From contig CALYLW010000014.1 in NCBI GenBank assembly GCA_944989445.1, positions 800,978 through 864,977 of the forward strand: 64,000 bases of DNA, given 5' to 3'. The position numbers and the translations under genes were made by a program. Origin of the DNA: Ampullaceana balthica. Taxonomy: Eukaryota; Mollusca; Gastropoda; Lymnaeidae. Shown here piece by piece: positions 11,855 through 25,500 of the stretch. The notes beneath the pieces were generated by a model. That model worked only from the letters and a program-made list of their open reading frames with translations, did no database searches and was not told where the DNA came from. The number at the start of each line of letters is the position of its first letter. The first letter of the stretch is position 1.

Positions 11855-12305
11855 AATTATAATTAATACATTTAATAATACAATTATTATGAATACCAAA
11901 TGCATTTTTTAAATCCAAAAACACAATTATAAAAAACATTTAATCTCACGCAATATAAAAAAAATATCTGTACATTAAAAATACTGACTGAAGAAAAAAG
12001 AACCTTATAGTTCGTAGTCTTTCACTTTGAGCATTGCATAGATTTCTTCCATATTATAATTTATGAATGAGCATGGAAGGGGAAAAGATATTAAATGATA
12101 TAGGATTATAATAAATTGAAATTTAAAAAATTTGAATATTGTGCATAACTTTACTTTAAAAAAAAATTTAAGGTAAGAGCCACACAGTCATATTTTAATT
12201 TGCTTTTTGTTATTTATTTAAATGAAAATTTGTCTTTCCTTATCAAAGATCAGTAGCAAATAACTACGATTGTTCATAATTTAAAATTAAAATGTATAGC
12301 AATGA

Positions 12306-13781
12306 TTAACCCTAGAACTGTCCAGTCAATTTTTCTGTAGCGTCCTGCCATTTTAGCTTTTTTCATAGGCTTATTAAAAATGGCAAAATCCCATACTAAA
12401 TGAACTCTGAGACCCTAACATGTATACATTTTCTGAAAGTACATTGGATGAGGTTTCTTATGGTATATAAATAATTTGTTTTTATATTATGTATGTTGAC
12501 ATTGACCTTGACCTTCACAGAGTGAGTAAAATTTTACTACTCATCTTCTGCATTCAAACCACCCTCACACTCTATAACTTGTTCTAACTGTCATAAAACC
12601 AAGATTTTCAGATACTAGAAGCAATACTCTTTCAGAAAATGTATAGTTATATGTCATTTGTTTGACAAATGTAATTTTGGTGAATTATTTTCTTTCATAA
12701 CCTTCAAATTTCGGGTCACTCCAAAAAAAAAGAAAAGGGACATTATATCACTTTGATCATTTAACTGACTTAACAAATTCCTTTTCTATTAAATCAAACA
12801 ATGTTTTATTACAATATTTGTGAAAACAAAGACCACAAACATGAATGTCTTTGATTATTTTTCTTTTCCGACTAAGACCCTGGTCGGTCTGATGAATGAA
12901 GTGAGGCTCGCAAAGCTCGTGGCACCCAACTTTGCAACCAGGACACAAGTGTCATTTCTGTCCTCTGCCCTATCAAGTTTTTTTGTCTTTTCTTCTGTCA
13001 CTACAAACAAAGCAGTCCTTCTTGCTTTCAATTATAGCAGCTGATGCACAGAGGTATCTGTGTATAGCAAGACACATTGAATCCCAGGTTGTTGAACCTT
13101 TATGTCAGAATTTGCTTTCACTTTCACCGACATTCAACTTTGAGACTGTTAATAGTTCATCATCAGAAATTAAAATTTAAAAATTAATAGGCTCTGATTA
13201 CTCTGAACACATTTCAAAATTTAAATTCTGATAGTAAAATTAGGATCTATTCTGAGTCTGTTCTGCTCTATATCAATGCACTCCCAAACAAATTTGTCAG
13301 TAAAATCACATCACTATGACAGGGAGATGCAGTGCTAATTTCGTCAATGTTAGACTCTATGACTATGTCGTCCTCACTGCTACTAGCACTATCATCACTT
13401 AGTTGTGGAAAGTCCATGAAATTATTATTTTTAATGGTCTCCAATTAAAATAAATTAAATAAAGATATTCAATGTTAATTTCCCGATCCAGATGGACCCT
13501 CTCCAGTGCCAGACATTTTGGCAGTCCAAAAAAAATTCAGAAAATTTTCACTCGCCTTTACTCACAAAATAACACTCGATAAGCACACGTTGTAAAAAAA
13601 ACAACATAAGGAAACAGGAAGGTAAATTCATTTATTAACAGTGATGTCCCCTTACTAAACGTAAATAAAATAATTCGCATTTTTAATGACGATTTTACTA
13701 ACGGCCGTTTATATCGGCCGGGACACCACAAAACGGGGGATAACGGCCGACCATCGGCCGTTAGGACAGTTCTAGGGTTAA
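12306..13781 (-). mobile_element. internally deleted piggyBac element
   Basis: TTAA target sites (12306-12309, 13778-13781) flank perfect 14-bp inverted repeats CCCTAGAACTGTCC / GGACAGTTCTAGGG. Read on the - strand, near 13415-13290, an acidic stretch (DFPQLSDDSASSSEDDI) looks like a piggyBac N-terminus. Near 13030-12760 the Cys-rich C-terminal domain is left as KDCFVCSDRRKDKK, a stop, then CPGCKVGCHELCEPHFIH. The DDD catalytic core between them is gone, so it can move only with a helper transposase. Short CGGCCG palindromes lie just inside the right end (13700-13762). Confidence 0.9.
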
Positions 13782-14425
13782 CAAAATTTTTAATTGAATG
13801 CCTAGGTCTTGTGTCTACCATTGTTAAATTATTTTTTCGAACAAGTAGTTAATAAATGATGCTAGTCTTTCATCACCTAACATAATAGGAGATTTTACAT
13901 AGCATTTAACTTGAGATCAATAGTTTTATAGTAAAATCAATATCAAAATAGAATAAAAAAGAGAATAAATATAGACTTGTAGATAATTGGTCCTGTATCT
14001 TAATTTTCTTGATTGAAAGACAATCTGGGCTTTTTGTAAGTATATGTGCATAGCTTACTAAAATTAACCACAAACGCTTTACAAGAGCAGCTTAAATTTG
14101 GTTAAGTGATAACAATTTAATTTTGTAACTTTTAAAAAGAACAATTAACATTTTACCACAAAAAAAGAAATTAATTAAATCTGGCAGTTTTTTCTTCTAT
14201 ATGAGGAGCTAAATGCATACTACTTCACTAGTACTAATAATGAACACAAATTACAGCTTGTATATAGAGAAAATAAGTTTGCTATGTGATTAAAGAGCTC
14301 ATTTAATCAGAATACATGTATATATATATATCTTTATATATCTTTTATATCTTAACAGAAAATTTTCTATTCCTAAAATACATAAATTGTGTAATGAAAA
14401 CAATAAATTTAAGCTTTATAATTTA
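13782..14425. other. intergenic, nothing recognised
   Basis: AT-rich spacer between the piggyBac and a Helitron. A (TA)n run lies near 14320-14345. No gene is supported. Confidence 0.4.
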
Positions 14426-15632
14426 CTAGCAGACCCGTCGTGCGTTGCAACGATCTCAGTAAAAAGGAATACATATAGATAAAAAAAGGAATTACAATAA
14501 AGGGTCACCGGGCCTATCAGTTTAACATATGAAGTTAAATATCTGTTCATTTCAATCAATTTCATAACAAATATATAAATATATTTATCTATATTTATCA
14601 ATATCATGTAAAATTGAATGGGTAATACAATATTAAAAGTTAGTAAAAAAAACACATTTAGGGCCCCCAGTCCCGAGGAAATGGAAATTAGCAGTTCAGT
14701 GCCCTATAGTAATTTAATTTAGGCTCTTAAGTTTTTATATACCGAGTTTGGTCAAAATCCAGTTATTTTCTCATTATTTAACACTTAAACTAATTTTTAT
14801 ATAGCTAATATAATGAAAAAAATACATTAAGGGGCCCCCTGGGCCCATTCGGTTCAAGATGTACATTTTGAAAACCTGTTCATTTAAAGTCAGTTTCCTC
14901 ATGGATATATTTCTCAAGATCGTTAAAAACTGAGTGGGAAATAATTTCTTAGAGTATACACACAAAAAAAAGATATTTGGGACCCCCGGCCCTGAACAAT
15001 TGGACATTAGAAGTGCAGTGCCATTTGTTATTTTAATATGGGCTACCAATTTTTTATATACAAAGTTTGGTTAAGATCCAATCATTTACTCAGTAGCTAA
15101 CACATAAACTAATTTTATATAGCTCATATAAGCAAAAAACGACATTAAGGGCCCCAGGGCCCAATTAGTGCAAGATATCAAGTTCAAAACACCTATTTAT
15201 TTCAATAAATTTTATAGTGGATATATTTATCTATATTTCTCAAGATCTTTAATAATTGAATTGGGAATAAAATCTTAAACGTTTATGAAAAAAGACATTT
15301 TGGGCCCCCAGCCCTGAATAAATGGACATTAGGAAATTAGTGGCCTAAAGTATTTTAATATAGGCTATCAAGTTGTTATGTACCAAGTTTGGTCAAGATC
15401 CATTCATTTTCCAAGCAGCTAAGCCTTAAACTAATTTTTATATAGCTCATATAAGAAAAAATCCCCATTATGGGCCCCCGGCGCCCCATGAGTTTTAAAT
15501 TAAAAAAACAAGTAGCCTATTTCCATCCCGGGAGCGTACTCAAAAGTCTCCAAAATTTTCATGGCGATCGGATGAATGGTTTAGTCAGCTATAACAGACA
15601 TGCATACATACTTTGATTTTTATATATATAGA
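14426..15632 (-). mobile_element. Helitron with internal tandem repeats, 1.2 kb
   Basis: On the - strand it begins TCTATATATATAAAAATC after A (15633) and ends GGGTCTGCTAG before T (14425), the Helitron rule A|TC...CTRR|T. A weak hairpin (CGTTGCAACG) precedes the end. About 320-bp units marked by GGGCCC-type boxes near 14502, 14832, 15147 and 15472 repeat inside, each also carrying a TTTGGTCAAGATCC-like box. No Rep/helicase coding. It starts 133 bp beyond the LRRK2 stop codon. Confidence 0.75.
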
Positions 15633-15639
15633 TTAACAA

Positions 15640-15720
15640 ACACAAAAGTATATGTTTCGGCTAATGCCTTCGTCAGTACAAATAACATACAGTACTTACA
15701 CCATTCCTAAATGGTGAAAT
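15640..15720 (-). repeat. dispersed repeat with hammerhead-like core (copy C)
   Basis: On the - strand it reads GTACTGACGAAGGCATTAGC followed by CGAAACATATACTTTTGTG. It matches the cores at about 46625-46690 and 54745-54790. It lies within the presumed 3' UTR of LRRK2. Confidence 0.5.
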
Positions 15721-15765
15721 TTGGTTTTTTGCTGTTGTAGACATTGTATTAAAGAATGTGGAATT

Positions 15766-18700
15766 TCATTTGCTCGACTCGCTCAACTCTTTACGCTTTT
15801 TTGACCAATCAGAAAATTGCTTATAATTTTGTGGAAAATCAGCATCCCACACTCCAATGCAGCCATACTGATTGTCTGTCAAATAGATCAACACCATCAT
15901 TTAAATCAATCAATCATTTTATATTTTCCAATAATTTTTATAATAAAAGTTTTTAAATTTCATAAGAGCAAAGAATTTGAGTTCTATAATCAAGACATTG
16001 GACAACAGTCAACTACAGCACTCAAAGAAGAAAGTCATTAAAATAAAAATATATAGTTTCATTGACTTAAGTTAGGTAACATATATTTTGCAACTTTTTT
16101 AAAAAGATACTTGCAATTAATCCTTATTTTTCATAACTGGATATATTAAAGCTATAAGAGTAACTGTTTCACCTGGAGCAACAGCTAAACAACAATATAG
16201 TGAAATTTTACTTTAAAGAAAAAATGATTTTTTTTATTTACTCAAGAATATCAGAACGGATCCACCATATATATTTGTGTATAAGTTGAGAAATTTTAAC
16301 TTCATTTTAAAACCTAGTGTCAACTTATTCATGGGTCATTGCTATTTTCAATAGAATTTTGTGCACTCATTAAGGGACAATATAGAGTTACTGATAGTGC
16401 TAGTGTTCTAAGCATTGTCCCAGATACTGGGACCATGCAGGCACACAAACAATAGCAGTCTGTTGATAAGGTTGTAAATGATTACAAGATCCTAAGAACA
16501 CGATCCAGCTTGATCTTGACCGGTTAACCGTAACTTCAATTAGTCTTTATTAGATAATTTCCAAGAGTTCATTTTTTTGGACGGTCATCTTATAAGCTAA
16601 TACAGTAATCCCTCGTTTATCGTGGGAGATAAGTTCTAAGCCCTGAATTCCCGCAAAGTAGAGACACCAACTGTTAAGCAATATCTAATAGGTACATAAT
16701 TTTAAAGTTACAATATAACCAAGTACACTTAGAGTATATGATGTGATGGTGATGAATATGCTTTATCATAATAGTTGTTCAAAAAAGCTACCCTCTACTA
16801 ATCCATCTGCAAGCACTGATTGAAGAAAAAAATCCCTCACCTTTTTCTGTGTCATATTCTGACCGGTTCCTAAACCCTAGACCTCCACTCAATATAACTC
16901 CTGTGCTAGCATTTGGGCCATATTTGGCTAAACCTGAAATATAAAAAAATACTTCAAATTAAATACATTACAGTGCTAGGAAACAGATTTGTCAATAAAT
17001 TTCTCCATGAACTGTATACATAGACCAATTAATTGATTGATTTTCTCATCTAGTCCTGCAGGTTGGTACAGTTTGATGAAGATCTTGGAATCAATGTTAC
17101 CTCTAAGGTTCGTTGCTCAGTGCAAGGGTATCCTTATCAAAATTTGCTGCACAATAATTTTAAAATGCTGCATGGCATCAGTCAGATATCTGTGTGACCG
17201 TGCAGCTTAAAGGGAACATTGCTTGGTATGTGTAAAGCCCTAGAACTTTGCTTTCTTTTTTAACGCTTCTTCGTAAAGTTTCTCTCAGTCTACCTGGTTT
17301 CCTCATGCCCTCTGGTTGACATGTGAGGGTCTGTCAGAGTAGCCTTGAGCTGTTTATGTGAAGCAAATGGCCGATGTAAGACCATCGTCTGTTTTTGTTG
17401 GTAGTGTTATACATGCCTGCCTAGAAAGTTCCCTTACTTCTGCAATTGTCTTAAAATCAGACCATCGTATGTAAAGGATTCTACAGAGGTATTTGTTTTC
17501 AAAAGCACTGAGTTGTTTGTCTGTTAGCTTAGTTGCCTTCCAGCTTTGGCAGCCTTAGTAGTTAGGACTGGTATTAACTATTATATAGGCGTTGCAGATC
17601 TTTAGTTTGGTGTTCCTGCTGAGTATCCTCGATGTCCAGATGTTAAAAGTGTGTTGAAGGCGTTAGATGCCATGGCTATACATGTTTTTATTTCTTTTGT
17701 TGAGTCTCCTGAGGTTAACATTTTACTTCCTAGGTATGTGTAGCTAAAGACTTTTTCCAGAGCGTGCTCATTTTTAAATATATTTTCTGTGTCTTTTTAA
17801 GGTCGATAATTTATAACTTAAGTTTTTTCCTTGTTGTCTTGCAGGCTGAATGGAGTAGAATGAGCAAATAGTGTTTACTTTGGCCTGTGCATCTGAGTGT
17901 GAAGGGCTATGTTGTCTGCAAAGTCAAGGTCTTCTAGACCAATACTTTTAAAAATATACATCATTGACAATTAATAATTCACAGGATTAATGGCTAACAT
18001 CACCAATGGATTAAAATAAAAGTAGTTCACACATTATTTTACCCTCAATACTCTCACATCTCTCCTCCCTCTCCCCCTCTCAAATCCATAAAAAGTTATT
18101 TAAAAAAACAAACCTCTCAGTTTAACAGCAATAAGACACCTGATGGATGCCGTATGTCTGTGTGTGCAGATGATTGGTGTCCAGTTGTTGACATCAATCA
18201 AAGCAATTTGACCACCTCCTGTTCCTACCCACAATATCTTCACATCATGTAGCACCATGGCAGTGATACGACTGTCTTTTAATGATAATCTGAAATGTAC
18301 ATTATTTTTAAAATGTCTCAAATTTATTAAACAATTAGAGGACATTTACTTTCAGACTATTTTAATTTTTATTTATAGTAATATATAATTCAGCAAATTT
18401 ATTTTTATATAACTGAAAATATGTTTTTAGTATACCCTTTTGTAAATTACTATCTGTATACGTTAAACAGGTACCTACTTTGACGATGTTAAATAATAAC
18501 AAAAAATGAGTTAACTTACTTAAATGTTTTACTTATGTCAAATGAGATTTTATGTCGTCCACGATTCACATCCCAGGCCTCCACAATATTACTGTTGCGA
18601 TGTGCTAAATATAACTGGCGCCCACATGCCATACTTGTGATTGGATTGGACGATGAATTGCTATGAGAATAAAATCAGAATCTGTGCCAAAAACTAATTT

Positions 18701-21700
18701 TATAAAATATTATTACTAAGGCTTCCTCCCATTATAGCTTTTAAAATTTTTTTTGTACTATTGCTAGGGGTTAAATTTTAATTGGTAAAACAAATGTGTA
18801 AACCAAAAAAAAACTCACAAAACCCAATTGAGTTAATTGCACTAATTTCCAATAGCAAAAAAAAAGAAAAAGAAAACATAATCCATTAAAGTAAAATATT
18901 TCATCATCCTTTAATATGATATAAATTTTACAAATACCTTCCTTCCACTGTGTTAAAAATGTTTTCGACAGCTACACCTATTCTTGTTTCCATTACAACA
19001 ACTTTTGTGCCACAAGAAGCTATGAGCTTACGATCTGTTGAGCTTCTTAAGATGCATCTCACAGGTTCATAGCATTCACCTAACTTCATTTCAATAGGAT
19101 CCATGTCAGGACTCTAAATATCAAATTAAAAATGTATTACCCTCAATAGGTTTTAAAACAATACAAAGTATACACTCCTTTTACTCACTAAATCAAATAA
19201 CATCTATCTCATGAAATTCAAGGTTAAAATCTTGATTATTTTATAATTTCATATATTTTAATGATGTTAAATTCATACAAATCAATATACTTTTATATTT
19301 TATTCATAAATTTAATCAAGAACTTTTTGTACAGGAAGTAGCATCCTTAAAAAATTTTCAGCACAGATATTTGAAATGATTCAAACCTGAAGAATTTCTG
19401 ACATGGGATAAAGTGCCATTTTACCATTGGCCAAACCTGCTAGAACCAATGGATCATCCCCACGGCTGTCAAAAAATATTTTTTAAACTGTTAAATTTTT
19501 TCCAATTTCACAGATAGATAATGACACTATAGACACATATAAAAATAATTAAACCAAAAGCCCAAGAAAACATCAATAAAGTATACATATAGGTTTAGAT
19601 ATGGTTGAAATTGTATTTCATTTTGTATAAATTTAAGCTAAAAAAAATTTAATTCAGAAATTTAAAAAACATTGATTAAAATTAAATGTTTTCAGCTTAC
19701 AAGCCCCATTCATCTGTCTTAATGCATAAATTATAAAATATTTTGAAACTATTTTTTATTTTAAGAGACCTTAGCACTTTTAAATAGAAAAGTCAATGGC
19801 TGATCCTATCTTGGGTGCTGCATTCTTTTTTTTCTCTCTGGATCACAATATCGTAAAGTACATATAATTTGTTGTAATTTTTTTGTGCAACATTCCAAAA
19901 TAATAATTACTAAAAAATATTAAGATGGGGAGGGTTACGTATTTGTACAAACAATATTTAAGACATGTGCTTTTTCCAGGAAAAAGTTTAAGAGTTTTTA
20001 TTAAGTTAATTATAAAAAATATAAATGCTGAAGTGAATATGGTAGATAGTATGAAGTAAAGCTTTTTATTAATAGTCACTTCTAATGTTGATTTCAACAA
20101 ATGTTTAGATTTTAAAGAAAATAATAAAAACATTTAATTCTATTTTGAAGCAGTCTAATTAAAATAACTTTTAAATGGTATTTCAACAACTTTGACCTAT
20201 TTCATAAGTTAATTCTTCTTTTACAAATGAAATTTAATGCTAATATGTGTTTAATTAACTATAATTTTTTAGACATTTAAATTTTCTTTTAGCATTATAC
20301 GAAAAAAATATCAAAGATAGGCACTGATACTGAACTATTGGCAGATAGCTTTTTGAGTATTCAAAGCAGGAAAGAATATAGTCTGTGCAGTTGAGTTTTT
20401 AATTACCGATAAGTCGTCCTTGGGTACTGTCTGAATAGTAGGAAAATTTTGTGTTAGTTGTAATTAATCAACAGAGAATTAAAAGAACTGAGTTCAACAA
20501 AAAAAAATTTTTTTTAAACTCATCAAAGATATTGTTATGTATGTTATTACAGAGGGACTATAAATATATGACTTCATGAGGTAAGAATAGAATATGGGGT
20601 TTCTCACATTTATGAAGAAGATGTCTAACTTTGTTTGACTTTGGTCTAAATAGCTTGAAATTATTTATGGAAGGCACTTACTAAAAAGAAATCCTTTATT
20701 TATTAACTGAATTAACCCCTTAAAATCCAAATCCACTGTTAACACTTTGCAGTACTACTGAAGATATCTTGCTATGAAGATATAAATGTGTGATGTATGA
20801 TTACATGAGACCAAGGAAAATCACTGGCTAATAATTTGGGGTTTTTTGTTTTTCTTTTTTTCTGCTGCAGTAGAGTACTGAAACTGAAAGTTAGAATGTT
20901 CCCAGCTGAATTCAGAACACATGAGGTCTTCTCTTTCAGGTGGTTACAATTTCTGAGGGCTTAGTGTTAAAGTTAATGTTTGTTTAATATAAAAAATGAA
21001 AAGTCTTTTATACACACCTATGGACAATATATAAAGACAAGACAGAGTCATCCAACTGTTGCGTGGAGTGCACTAGTTCACTGGAGATGGTACTAAATAC
21101 CCAAATCTTGCCGGCTTGTGTTCCTAGCAAAATATACTCTTGATTTACTGGCATGATACACAGGACTCTTCCATCTCTGAACATGGTGCCCATTCCCTAA
21201 TAAAATAATGTTTGTAACAAAGAAATAAAATAACTGACTACATGTAATTTCATATTCTGTAAGTTAAGCAAAAAACTTCCTATGCAGTTTAAATAAATAA
21301 ATATATTTTAAATTTAAGTGTGTTACTTGCCTTTTGAACATAAAAATCCAAAGCATTTTTAACTAAGATTTTGTGAACTTACACTGTAATCTACTGACTG
21401 TCTAGTTCTTTCACTATTCAAATTCTCATCCCTATAGTCAAGAAGATTAAACCAGGTAAGTTGCATGTATTCGTTGTCACCGCTAGCAACCCACAGTCTG
21501 ACATTTTTGTTACTCTGTGTCTTTAGATAAAAAATTTGAATTATAAAGCTTTGATTTTGGCTGAACATATTTTAAAGTGCATTACAATTGTAAACAAAAG
21601 GACATTCATTTAAATAAACAAAAGTGAATATTGACAAATCAAAATGTTTATAAATAGGTAGAAAAAACTATTTCTAGTTTATATTTTATTTTATGTCTAA

Positions 21701-22565
21701 TCTATATATATAATTCACCTCAACGAGTATGTGCAAGTAAGCATGATGAATGACCCTCGCTAGGGTCCACAAACCACTGTTGGCAAGCGTAGAGGGATGA
21801 AAAGAAAAAAAATAGGGGTGGGGGTGGCAACAATGCTTCTTGCGTTCACTTGCGTTGTTCCTCCCAGATTAACATATGATTCGTATTGCACTTGTTATCA
21901 CGTCCGTCTTGCACGCGGAAAGTCCTGCGTTCAACCCCCAGTGGGAACTTTTTTTAATATTTTAAAATTTTTTTGTTTCTGCCCATTCTTTTCTTCCTTT
22001 TTTGTGAACATGACTAAACTCGCTAGTGTCGGCCAATCACAGTTTATGGTTGGCAAGAGATGGTAGTAAAGGGTGGGGGGTAGGTAATAACAAACGCAGT
22101 GCGCGTGTCTCCACGTTTACTCACTTTTTTTCATTTTCATTTCTTCGTGCTGCTGTTTGCGTCTGTTCTCTCAACCCCCCCCCCTTTTTCCATTCTTTCC
22201 ACTATCTATGATGAGCAAGTCTGCGGCGTATGCTACGCCGCGGGTCGTATCTAGTAAATTAATAAAGCATGACAGGGATGAAGACGTGGAAAGAAATTTC
22301 TTTTATCCTCTACTCAAAGTTATGAAGCAAGACATTAGTCCATTAAATGAGTGAACTTTGTTTTAATTTACCTTTAAATCTGTTAATATATGAACATAAA
22401 TATATAAGCATACATAATATACATGTATCAATATGCCTGTACAATTTTGTTATTATTACTCACTTGAGTAGCAATGCATTCTACAGTTGTCCCAACTGAA
22501 ACAGGTAAGACCTCTCTTAGGGAAAATAATTCAGCCGAACTGAGAAGCTCAGATACGTAGCTAGC
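15766..22565 (-). CDS. LRRK2: LRRK2 WD40 domain and C-terminus (exons 55-63)
   Basis: Exons 22464-22565, 21383-21520, 21018-21196, 19387-19465, 18938-19113, 18520-18660, 18114-18289, 16841-16933 and 15766-15875. WD40 blades include [59 protein letters not shown] (human ALWIGTGGGHILLLDL) and [11 protein letters not shown]. The protein ends [16 protein letters not shown], a charged C-terminal helix comparable to the human tail that packs on the kinase. The final exon was found by its WD motif and by phase: the G left by exon 16841-16933 joins AC of the acceptor at 15875. No AATAAA lies on this strand between the stop and the Helitron at 15632. Confidence 0.92.
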
Positions 22566-25500
22566 CTAAAATAGATAAAGGTGTATTTTTAAAAATAGAA
22601 AATTAAATCAGAGATAGTAAGACAAAATATTTTTGGATTTTTAAATTATTTTGGATGCCTTTTTGTAACTTAATAAATTACTCGTAAAAAAAATTTAACT
22701 GATTTTTTTTTAAAATATGAAATATGTATAAATTCTAAACATTGTAAATTGGAAAAATCGTTTTTGTCCTTGATAGTTTTAGGCTTTTGAATTAAAAACT
22801 CTTTATTTAATTTTAAAGTGATAGATTTCAGATTTAGTCAATAGTAAAAAATTGTAAGAATTAATGATGCACAATATTCTTATTTAACTAAGTTTTAAGA
22901 AACCATATGTTATTATATTATTCCTATAATATAGGAATATTATTCCTAAGTATTTAAGAACAGAAAAACAAAAATTTAATATACTAATTTTTTCACAATT
23001 TTAAGGAAGATAAAATAAGCTTAATTTTTTAAAATTCACCTTTGGTCTGTAATCTGGTACTTGATTTAGACATTGTGTGATCAATTCTTGAAAGTCAGGC
23101 CAAGGAGGGCATCCTCTTTGAGTAATTTGTGGAATCGGAAAATTCTGGTGTTATGAAAAAAAACTATTACTAGAAATGCATTTTTTGTTTTGTAAATTGT
23201 TATTGTAAAAAATTGTAAATATTATGAAAGGTTGTTAATGTCTTTTGAACATTATAAATGACAACTAGCATAGAAAAATAATTAGAAATTATATTCTATA
23301 TTAAAATTACCTCAGCAAAAGCCTTGTCGATTTCACTCTTAAACTCCAACTCACCAAATGGATGCAGACCACCAGTTAGAATCATATAGAGGAGGATACC
23401 CAAAGAGAAAATATCAGCCTGGAGATGCAATCAGATAAAAGCTTTCACCATATAACAAAAATAAAAATATTTTTAATCAATAAAAAACTGATGTTCTTTT
23501 TTTAAAAACAAAATACAGACAATATAACTAAAAATGATCAAGCTGTTTCAAAAAAGTACACCTAATGATTACACACAAAGTAAAAAAGTACAACTAATGA
23601 TTACACACAAAGTAAAAAAGTACAACTAATGATTACACATAAAGTAACAACTTAAGACAACCCTAAACCCCCAAATATACCACCTATGGCTTCTTTTATT
23701 AAGGGTAAAATGTCAGTTGAAAATTAATGTTAATTACCATTGTTATAATACTTTACAAATCTGAACTATATCATGTGTTAAAAAATCAAGGGATGTTACC
23801 TTTAAATGACTTAAGTGACTTTAAAAATAAAAAAAGATTACAAAATTATAACAGTTAAATGTAAATTACCTGACATGAATAGATTTCCCCTCTTATTACT
23901 TCAGGTGCTCTAAATCCGGGAGTACCTTCTTGAGCCATGAGACCAAACAAAGTAGTGAACTGGGAAATACCATAGTCTGCAATTTTAGCATTTATCTGAA
24001 ATAAAATAAGTGGGATTATAATAAGTTTCGATGTACGAAAATGTTATTTGCTATTACCATATAACTAAAGTTTATAAGTTGGTCATTTAATTAACGTAAT
24101 TATTCAAATGGCTTTGTGCTTCTCTTTTAGAAACATGAAGATAAACTTAAGTAATACCAGAGCCTATTAATCCATTAGGAGATATAATCTCTTCATTATT
24201 GTAACAAGAAAATGTTCATCTTCCAACCTTATTAATAATTTAATATTTTTAACATTATTTTTAAGTAAATCTCAAAAACATTTTTATAACTGAATGAAAA
24301 ATTAATGTACAAAAAAAAGATTACTGGATTTGGGCACTATATTCCTTAAATCTGTCTATTAAATTAGCCAACTTGCAATTAACTAAGTTGCATTTAATTT
24401 ATCTGCATATTTAGTCAAAAGATACCAACAGTACTAGATTTAATAACAATGACAATTTGCGGTAAATTTATTGATATTACTAACTGCATTCAATTTTGTA
24501 ACTATGAACTATATTTCAGTTTAAAACAATCCTCACATGAAATTAATTGAAGTTTTAAACAAATGTTTCATTCATGAAATTGAATAATACTATATTTATC
24601 ATATCTCATTAGCAGTAACCCACCAAAGCTCCTGGAGCAAAACTGAAGATAAGAACATTGTCTGGCTTCATGTCTCTATAGATAATCATCAAACTGTGCA
24701 GATAAGCCAAACCTTCAGATACCTTAAAATGAACAGGGTAGCAATTAAGAGAGAGCTTTTTAAAAACTCTAAAATATATACTTGTTAACATTTAATGAAA
24801 GACTTTTCATTGAGAGTATATAATTTCCTTGTCTTGAGCCCAAGTTATTTCATTAAAATTTATTTAAAGTTGAAGCAATATGTTTGAGCACAGAGCATTC
24901 AAATATTGTTAATTTTTTTAAATAAAGTAAGAGGTCTACATATTGTGTGTATTTGAGATGTCATAGAAGGTCAAATATTGTGTGTAAATTAGACATATAG
25001 TAGAGAGTAGAAGGGGAAACACCCTAGGCATGAGACCAAACAATGTCTCTGCTTCAAATATATTTCTACTGCAAATATTTTATTGGATCATATTTATGTA
25101 CAATGTTAATATGTTGTGTACCTTAATATTTGCAAATTACAAATGTACAGTACATAAAAAGATTATTCTCTTAAATATATTTGTGTTCTTGTGAATTATG
25201 TCAATGTATTTTTTTCCAAGATTAAAATTAAAAGAACATTGTAAATTTAAACATGATAACAATGTTTTGGGTATTAGAGATTTTATCATGTTTTGTTTTC
25301 ACAGCATTCAGTATTGGAATTTTCTGATTATACATTTTTAAAATATAGTTCCTTTGTTCAAATAAATAAAAATCTGTTGCACTTTTGCTAATGCTAATTA
25401 ATGTAAATTTCATGCTTATTTCTTAATGAGTAACAGAAGTGTAACTGGGTTTTCTGCGCCCTTGGCTAATTCATTTTTGGCACCCTTGAGAAATAGGGAA

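Noticed and set aside
12820..13180. Two + strand open frames of 74 and 82 codons
   Set aside because: They are antisense to the piggyBac C-terminal remnant, which explains the sequence.
16375..16470. Alternative last LRRK2 exon reading [15 protein letters not shown] in the correct phase
   Set aside because: It has an acceptor and an open frame but no WD40 character. The exon at 15766-15875 also fits the phase and reads [11 protein letters not shown], the expected final blade.
19843..20133. 96-codon hydrophobic frame on the - strand that could suggest a membrane protein
   Set aside because: It is AT-driven Phe/Leu/Ile/Lys composition in an LRRK2 intron, with no splice links and no family resemblance.
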